From NCBI GenBank assembly GCA_903927415.1, contig CAIYMZ010000038.1, forward strand, positions 1 through 11,746: DNA of 11,746 nt, given 5' to 3'. The stretch comes from an uncultured Alphaproteobacteria bacterium. GTDB taxonomy: Bacteria; Pseudomonadota; Alphaproteobacteria; Rickettsiales; UBA1997. The notes under the pieces were generated by a model. The model was given only the letters and a program-made list of their open reading frames with translations. It ran no database searches and was not told where the DNA came from. Below, piece after piece: positions 8,084 to 11,746 of the stretch (position 1 is the first letter of the stretch; every line of letters starts with the position of its first letter). Both the position numbers and the translations under genes were made by a program.

Positions 8084-8214
8084 ATGGACCCCGCAACAAG
8101 TGCGGGGTGACAAAATGGAAACAAGTGCGGGGTGACAAAATGGAAACAAGGCGGGGTGACAAAATGGAAACTCTATCACCAGACTTGTCACCCCGCACTT
8201 GTTGCGGGGTCCAT
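8084..8214. repeat. REP-like inverted-repeat array with internal tandem units (narK1-narK2 gap)
   Basis: The ends 8084-8112 and 8186-8214 are a perfect 29-bp inverted repeat, and each half contains its own CCCCGCAACAAGTGCGGGG-type stem. From the left half, three tandem units follow at 8095-8119, 8120-8144 and 8145-8168 (25, 25 and 24 nt; core CAAGTGCGGGGTGACAAAAT). The third lacks one T. Such CCCGCACTTGTTGCGGG palindromes are common intergenic repeats in Rickettsiales and other alphaproteobacteria (recall). The tandem units look like local expansion of one half. The array occupies most of the 192-nt gap between narK1 and narK2. No coding potential or T-run terminator is seen. Confidence 0.92.
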
Positions 8215-8231
8215 TACAAGTGTCTTTACTC

Positions 8232-9530
8232 TCAATTCCCGTAAAGCTCAGGAAGAAATTTCGGTCTTGCGAGTTCTGGATGTTGTTTTTTCTCGAGGCT
8301 CTGAATCGCAAAATGCATCCATGTCAGCGAGATCGAAATGATGAAGGTCAAGAGCATGAAGCAACCTGTCCAGATCCCGATTTTGTCGCTCATGTAACCG
8401 AAAATAATCGGCAAAACAAATCCGCCTAATCCACCGACGAGACCAACAATCCCGCCAACTGCGCCTACATGGTTCGGATAATAAATCGGCACATGTTTGA
8501 AAACTGCGGCCTTGCCGAGCGACATAAAAAATCCCAAGAAAAATAACAGAACGATGAAAGATTTTAGCCCGAGCGCCATCGAGAATTCGATGTCTCCTTT
8601 GATGCCTTGAACGATGTAAGTGGTTGAGGGGTAAGACAAAATGAAGGCGCAAACCAAACTGCCGATGAAGGTGATATACATGACTTTTCTGGCGCCGTAT
8701 TTGTCGGACATCCATCCGCCTAAAATTCTAAAAATACTTCCAGGTGTGTTGTAGGCTAGAGCGGCAATCATTCCAGCGGCTTGAAGACTAACTCCGTAAA
8801 CTCCCATCAAATATCTCGGAAGCCATAAAACCAATGCTACAAAGGCTCCGAATGTGAAAAAATAATAAAGTGAAAATCGCCAAACTTGTAAATCTTTGAG
8901 CGGAGCCAGCTGCTCTGCGACCGAAAGAGCTTTTGTTTTTTCTTTGCGACGGCGAACGAGGTCAGGATCATCTTCGCTCAAAACATAAAAAAGCAGCGCC
9001 GACACTAGCATCACGAAGGCGTAAACATGCGCCACAACTTGCCAGCCGTAGGGAATTAAAAGCAGCGGAGCAAGTGATCCAGTAAGTGCCGAGCCAACAT
9101 TTCCGCATCCAAAAATTCCAAGTGCAGTGCCTTGATGTTGTTTGGAATACCATTTCGAAACGTAAGCAAGTCCGACTGCAAAAGCACCGCCGGCAAAACC
9201 AATTCCAAGCGCGGCAAGTAAAAGTAAATTGTAAGTGGTGGCTTGCGGAAGCAGCCATGTGGCGGCTGCAGAGATGATCATCACGATCGGCAAAATAACG
9301 CGGCCACCTTTTTGGTCAGTCCAAATTCCTAAAAATAATCTCGAGAGCGAGCCGGTTAAAATCGGCGTGGCGATTAAAATTCCGAATTGCGTGTCAGTTA
9401 ATCCGAACTCACTTTTTATTTTTATCCCGAGGATCGAAAAAATTGTCCAATTGGCGAAGCAGATGATGAAGGCGATGGTGCTGAGGATGAGGGCTTTGGT
9501 GGATTTGGCGGAGGAGATTTTTACTGTCAT
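8232..9530 (-). CDS. narK1: NarK1-type nitrate transporter (MFS, NNP family)
   Basis: This is a second nitrate/nitrite porter of 432 residues with about 12 membrane helices. It is of the NarK1 (type I) class, known in Paracoccus as a nitrate/proton symporter that starts nitrate uptake before nitrite builds up. Visible signatures are GIGFAGGAFAVG at residues 109-120, GKAAVFKHVPIYYPNHVGAVGG at 339-360, then GLVGGLGGFVLP. Substrate-site Arg candidates are R64 (GSLSRLFLG) and R268 (SIFRILGGWMSDKYG). A charged cytoplasmic loop around 185-215 separates the two halves. The ATG at 9530 is the natural start; no Shine-Dalgarno sequence is evident before it. It is the first gene of the nar operon and diverges from the porin gene across a 147-bp region with an FNR box. 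In some relatives NarK1 and NarK2 are one fused protein; here they are separate genes. Substrate specificity is inferred from the family. Confidence 0.94.
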   Translation of the reverse strand: MTVKISSAKSTKALILSTIAFIICFANWTIFSILGIKIKSEFGLTDTQFGILIATPILTGSLSRLFLGIWTDQKGGRVILPIVMIISAAATWLLPQATTYNLLLLAALGIGFAGGAFAVGLAYVSKWYSKQHQGTALGIFGCGNVGSALTGSLAPLLLIPYGWQVVAHVYAFVMLVSALLFYVLSEDDPDLVRRRKEKTKALSVAEQLAPLKDLQVWRFSLYYFFTFGAFVALVLWLPRYLMGVYGVSLQAAGMIAALAYNTPGSIFRILGGWMSDKYGARKVMYITFIGSLVCAFILSYPSTTYIVQGIKGDIEFSMALGLKSFIVLLFFLGFFMSLGKAAVFKHVPIYYPNHVGAVGGIVGLVGGLGGFVLPIIFGYMSDKIGIWTGCFMLLTFIISISLTWMHFAIQSLEKKQHPELARPKFLPELYGN

Positions 9531-9568
9531 TGAAAGTTAGTCGGTTGGTTAGTAACAAACGCCCAAAC

Positions 9569-9576
9569 TTATTATT
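9569..9576 (-). promoter_or_regulatory. Candidate -10 element of the nar operon promoter
   Basis: The minus strand reads AATAATAA here. Its possible -10 hexamers (AATAAT, TAATAA) are centred 29-31 bp downstream of the FNR-box centre. That is near the roughly 32 bp expected when an FNR dimer sits at -41.5 (class II activation). The start of transcription would lie near 9561, about 30 nt before narK1. The hexamer match is modest and no transcript data are available. Confidence 0.4.
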
Positions 9577-9595
9577 TTTCGAACTGCAGAAAAGT

Positions 9596-9609
9596 TTGAC
9601 ATGCATCAA
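9596..9609. promoter_or_regulatory. FNR/FnrL-type binding site in the narK1-porin divergent region
   Basis: TTGACATGCATCAA matches the FNR/ANR/FnrL consensus TTGAT-N4-ATCAA with one mismatch (C for T at position 5). It sits in a longer palindrome, GTTTGA-N6-TCAAAC (9594-9611). The centre lies about 72 bp from the narK1 ATG and about 75 bp from the porin ATG, so one dimer could act on both. FNR-type regulators activate nar genes when oxygen is low. The first six bases, TTGACA, are also a perfect sigma-70 -35 box on the plus strand, so regulation of the porin could be activation or occlusion. Confidence 0.78.
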
Positions 9610-9677
9610 ACGATCATAATTTTTTTTATCGAAACAGCTGCGCACCAAAATTCGAAATCAAATCAAAAATAAATTTT

Positions 9678-10928
9678 ATGAAAAAAATTCGACTCGCGAA
9701 AACGGTAATTTGCCTCATCACATTTTTTGCCTCATCTGCCATTCACGCTGCTGAAGAAAAATCCGTCACCAATGCTTTGAAAAACGGCACGCCTTATCTC
9801 GACATGCGCTACCGCTACGAATTCGTAGATCAAAAAAGCACGGGAGCATCCTTGAACGAAGGACGAGCTTCAACTTTGCGCACAAAACTCGGTTACAAAA
9901 CCGGAGAATTTGCCGGTGTTAGCGCACTCGCAGAAGTTGAAAATATCGTGGTGATCGGGCCGGAAAGATACAATAACGGCACCAAAAATGCGAAGACCAA
10001 TTACGCCACGGTTGCAGATGCGCCAACGACTTTGCTCAATCAGGCTTACTTCACTTGGAAGGCAGAACCAAAAAGTAAAATCAATTTAGGAAGACAAGCG
10101 ATTAACCTCGACAACCAACGCTTCGTAGGTTCGGTGGCATGGAGACAAAATGACCAAACCTTTGACGCGGTCGCCGCGAACAGCGAATATTTTAAAGATT
10201 TTACGATTTTTTATTCTTACGCCAATCAGGTAAACAGAGTTTTTGGACCGGGAAGCCAAACCAATCTCGGCAGATTTCGCGACACCAACATCAACTTAAT
10301 CAACGTTGCTTACACTGGCTTAAAAGCAGGAAAATTAACGGCTTACGAATATCTCCTGAACATCCCAACTCAGGTTGCATCTTCGAGTAAAACTTCAGGT
10401 TTGAGATTTGTCGGATCACAAAAATTCAACGAAAATTCGAGCGGAATTTACAGTTTGGAATATGCCAAGCAAGGCAACTACGCCAACAGTTCACGGCAAT
10501 TCAACGTAAATTATTTATTGGTCGAACCCGGTGTGAAATACAAAAATTTTACAGCAAAAGCTGGTTACGAATCACTGGGCAGCAACGGCATCAGCGCATT
10601 TCAAACACCGCTCGCAACGCTACACATCTTCAACGGTTGGGCGGATAAATTTTTAACAACTCCAGCCAATGGTTTGATCGACATGTATGGCTCTCTCGAA
10701 TATAAATTTTCTGGCGAAAATTGTTTGAAAAATGTTGCAACGCAATTCGCTTACCACGATTTTTCTTCAGTAAAACAAAGCATCGGTTACGGCACAGAAT
10801 ACAACTTTCAAATCACGAAGGAATTTTCCAAAAACTACAATGCTGGTTTAAAAGTCGCTCGTTACGAAGCCGCCAATCTTTTCACCAACACCACGAAGGT
10901 GATCATGACGCTTCAGGCAAAGTTTTAA
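9678..10928 (+). CDS. Outer-membrane porin, alginate-export-like family
   Basis: This is a predicted outer-membrane beta-barrel of 416 residues. A Sec signal peptide covers residues 1-24 (MKKIRLAK, hydrophobic core, then AIHA before AEEKS). The protein ends in Phe (TLQAKF), the usual last residue for barrels assembled by Bam. Alternating beta-type segments run throughout. Conserved blocks match proteins annotated as alginate export family (AlgE-like, Pfam PF13372): NQAYF at 121-125, LGRQAINLDNQRFVG at 137-151, VAWRQNDQTFDA at 153-164 and FNGWADKFLTTPANG at 318-332. No alginate genes are nearby. The gene diverges from the nar operon and shares its FNR box, so a role as an outer-membrane channel for nitrate, nitrite or another anaerobic substrate is a reasonable inference but unproven. 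The ATG at 9678 follows an A/T-rich leader without a clear Shine-Dalgarno sequence. No hairpin terminator is seen after the stop. Confidence 0.85.
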   Translation: MKKIRLAKTVICLITFFASSAIHAAEEKSVTNALKNGTPYLDMRYRYEFVDQKSTGASLNEGRASTLRTKLGYKTGEFAGVSALAEVENIVVIGPERYNNGTKNAKTNYATVADAPTTLLNQAYFTWKAEPKSKINLGRQAINLDNQRFVGSVAWRQNDQTFDAVAANSEYFKDFTIFYSYANQVNRVFGPGSQTNLGRFRDTNINLINVAYTGLKAGKLTAYEYLLNIPTQVASSSKTSGLRFVGSQKFNENSSGIYSLEYAKQGNYANSSRQFNVNYLLVEPGVKYKNFTAKAGYESLGSNGISAFQTPLATLHIFNGWADKFLTTPANGLIDMYGSLEYKFSGENCLKNVATQFAYHDFSSVKQSIGYGTEYNFQITKEFSKNYNAGLKVARYEAANLFTNTTKVIMTLQAKF

Positions 10929-10948
10929 AAAAACTCGCTGCAAATTTT

Positions 10949-10977
10949 TTGACTTTAGTTCTTTTGAAAAGTTAGAT
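10949..10977 (+). promoter_or_regulatory. Candidate sigma-70 promoter of the lptM-like gene
   Basis: TTGACT (5 of 6 to the -35 consensus) is followed 17 bp later by TTAGAT (a weak -10, 3 of 6). It lies about 45 nt before the small lipoprotein gene and just after the porin gene. A short hairpin TGCAC-N5-GTGCA (10979-10993) follows. Read-through from the porin gene is equally possible. Confidence 0.33.
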
Positions 10978-11020
10978 TTGCACCACTTGTGCACATCTTA
11001 GCACCGCAACAAGGATTAAA

Positions 11021-11158
11021 ATGAACTTCAAAAAACTTCTTTACCTCATCCTCATCTGCTTCTTCGCCATTGTTTCTTGCGGCAAAAAAGGCCCCCTCAC
11101 CTATCCCGAAGGACAAAAACGTCCGAAGTTTGACAAGGTAATTGATGAGGAAAATTAG
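11021..11158 (+). CDS. lptM: LptM-type (YifL-like) small lipoprotein
   Basis: This is a 45-residue lipoprotein. Residues 1-19 are a signal peptide (MNFKKLLYLILICFFAIVS), followed by Cys20 as the lipidated residue (lipobox IVSC). Directly after it comes CGKKGPLTYPEG, the CGxKGPLxxP signature of LptM, formerly YifL. In E. coli LptM binds the LptDE lipopolysaccharide translocon and aids its oxidative maturation in the outer membrane. AAGGA 5 nt before the ATG at 11021 gives a reasonable ribosome site. LptM genes often sit beside lysA or dapF; here the next gene is coaE on the opposite strand, so this one ends its transcript. Its TAG overlaps the coaE stop. The gene is very short but the motif is distinctive. 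Confidence 0.85.
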   Translation: MNFKKLLYLILICFFAIVSCGKKGPLTYPEGQKRPKFDKVIDEEN

Positions 11159-11746
11159 ATTTTAAGAAGAATTTTTTTCACCAGCACAGCCGCATCAGCC
11201 TTATCTCCATCATTCTTGATCACAAAATCTGCTTTCGTTTTTCTTTCCGAATTACTGATTTGTTTTGAAATTATTTGCGCGAATTTTTTTTCTGATTCGG
11301 CAATTTTTGCGGCGGGATTTTTATTTTTTTCGCGCGCTAAAAATCTTTTTTTCTGCACAGATTTTTTAGCAATAATCGCAACAACGTAATCACATTTATA
11401 GCCTTTAGTTTCTAGGAGTAATGGAATGTTAAGCACCGCAAATTTTTTCTTTTCCTCGTGCGCTGCGTTCAAAAATTCTTGGTAATTTTTTCTGACTTTT
11501 GGGTGAAGAATTTTTTCGAGGACTCGCAATTTTTTTTCATCAGCAAAAACAATTTTTCCTAAAATTTTGCGGTCGATTTTTTGTTCGACAAAACTTTCGG
11601 GGAAAGTTTTTTTAACAGCTTGGATCGTTGATTTGTCTAACTCTAACAGCTTGTGAACTTCGGCATCAGCATCAAAAACCGCCGCACCATTTTTGGCAAA
11701 AATTTCTGCGATTAGATTTTTTCCGGAAGCGACGCCGCCGGTTAGG
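11155..11746 (-). CDS. coaE: Dephospho-CoA kinase (N-terminal few residues beyond window)
   Basis: CoaE phosphorylates the 3'-hydroxyl of dephospho-CoA with ATP, the last step of coenzyme A synthesis in the cytoplasm. The frame is open from the right edge to TAA at 11157-11155, giving 196 visible residues; a full protein is about 200, so only a few N-terminal residues are missing. Family blocks are the P-loop LTGGVASGKN at the very start, the substrate-binding VFDADAEVHKLL about 23 residues in, KILHPKV, NIPLLLETKG (usual PLLFE) and the arginine-bearing lid KKRFLAREKN. The P-loop ends in GKN where nearly all P-loop kinases have GKS or GKT; the codon is clearly AAT, next to a run of A. The gene is lysine-rich and AT-rich with many homopolymer runs. 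It converges on the lptM-like gene with a 4-nt overlap of stop codons, and no terminator hairpin lies between them. Confidence 0.93.
   Translation of the reverse strand, partial: LTGGVASGKNLIAEIFAKNGAAVFDADAEVHKLLELDKSTIQAVKKTFPESFVEQKIDRKILGKIVFADEKKLRVLEKILHPKVRKNYQEFLNAAHEEKKKFAVLNIPLLLETKGYKCDYVVAIIAKKSVQKKRFLAREKNKNPAAKIAESEKKFAQIISKQISNSERKTKADFVIKNDGDKADAAVLVKKILLKI

Noticed and set aside
8095..8168. Short tandem units as a CRISPR array
   Set aside because: The units abut directly with no unique spacers, and they derive from one half of the flanking inverted repeat.
8054..8311. Frames with CHPALVAG-type peptides across the narK1-narK2 gap, both strands
   Set aside because: These peptides are the usual translation of the CCCGCACTTGTTGCGGG palindrome, not a gene.
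10929..11020. Terminator after the porin gene
   Set aside because: Only A-run and T-run stretches and a 5-bp stem (TGCAC/GTGCA) without a U-run are seen; not enough to call.

Overview
The window is most of a membrane-bound respiratory nitrate reductase (nar) locus from a Gram-negative bacterium, probably an alphaproteobacterium. The placement is inferred from four things: a separate NarK1 plus NarK2 transporter pair, an FNR/FnrL-type box, an LptM lipoprotein, and abundant REP-like intergenic palindromes. A-rich and T-rich codons suggest a moderately AT-biased genome. Species level cannot be read from the sequence.

Layout from right to left on the minus strand: narK1 (9530-8232), narK2 (8039-6429), narG (6194-2454), narH (2219-696) and narJ (699 to the left edge, open). 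narI is expected just outside the left edge. NarK1 and NarK2 bring nitrate in and take nitrite out. NarG (Mo-bisMGD) and NarH (Fe-S) form the cytoplasmic reductase, and NarJ is its assembly chaperone. Each gap between narK1, narK2, narG and narH is filled by a palindromic repeat. A REP-like array with perfect 29-bp ends lies between the two narK genes. Two copies of a roughly 190-nt element that can fold like a cloverleaf flank narG on both sides. narH and narJ overlap by 4 nt.

The operon diverges from a plus-strand outer-membrane porin of the alginate-export-like family (9678-10928). The 147-bp divergent region carries one near-consensus FNR box (TTGACATGCATCAA, 9596-9609) almost equidistant from both start codons. 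This suggests joint control by oxygen and a role for the porin in anaerobic nitrate metabolism.

The right end is housekeeping: a 45-residue LptM-type lipoprotein gene (11021-11158, plus) converges on coaE (dephospho-CoA kinase, minus, start just beyond the window). Their stop codons overlap in the 4-nt string TTAG. The visible CoaE P-loop reads GKN where GKS or GKT is expected.

Most of the window is a conventional nar operon. The least ordinary parts are the paired cloverleaf-like repeats around narG, which show compensatory sequence change between copies, and the possible link between the porin and the nar operon through a shared FNR site. No tRNA, rRNA, CRISPR array, transposase or phage gene is visible.
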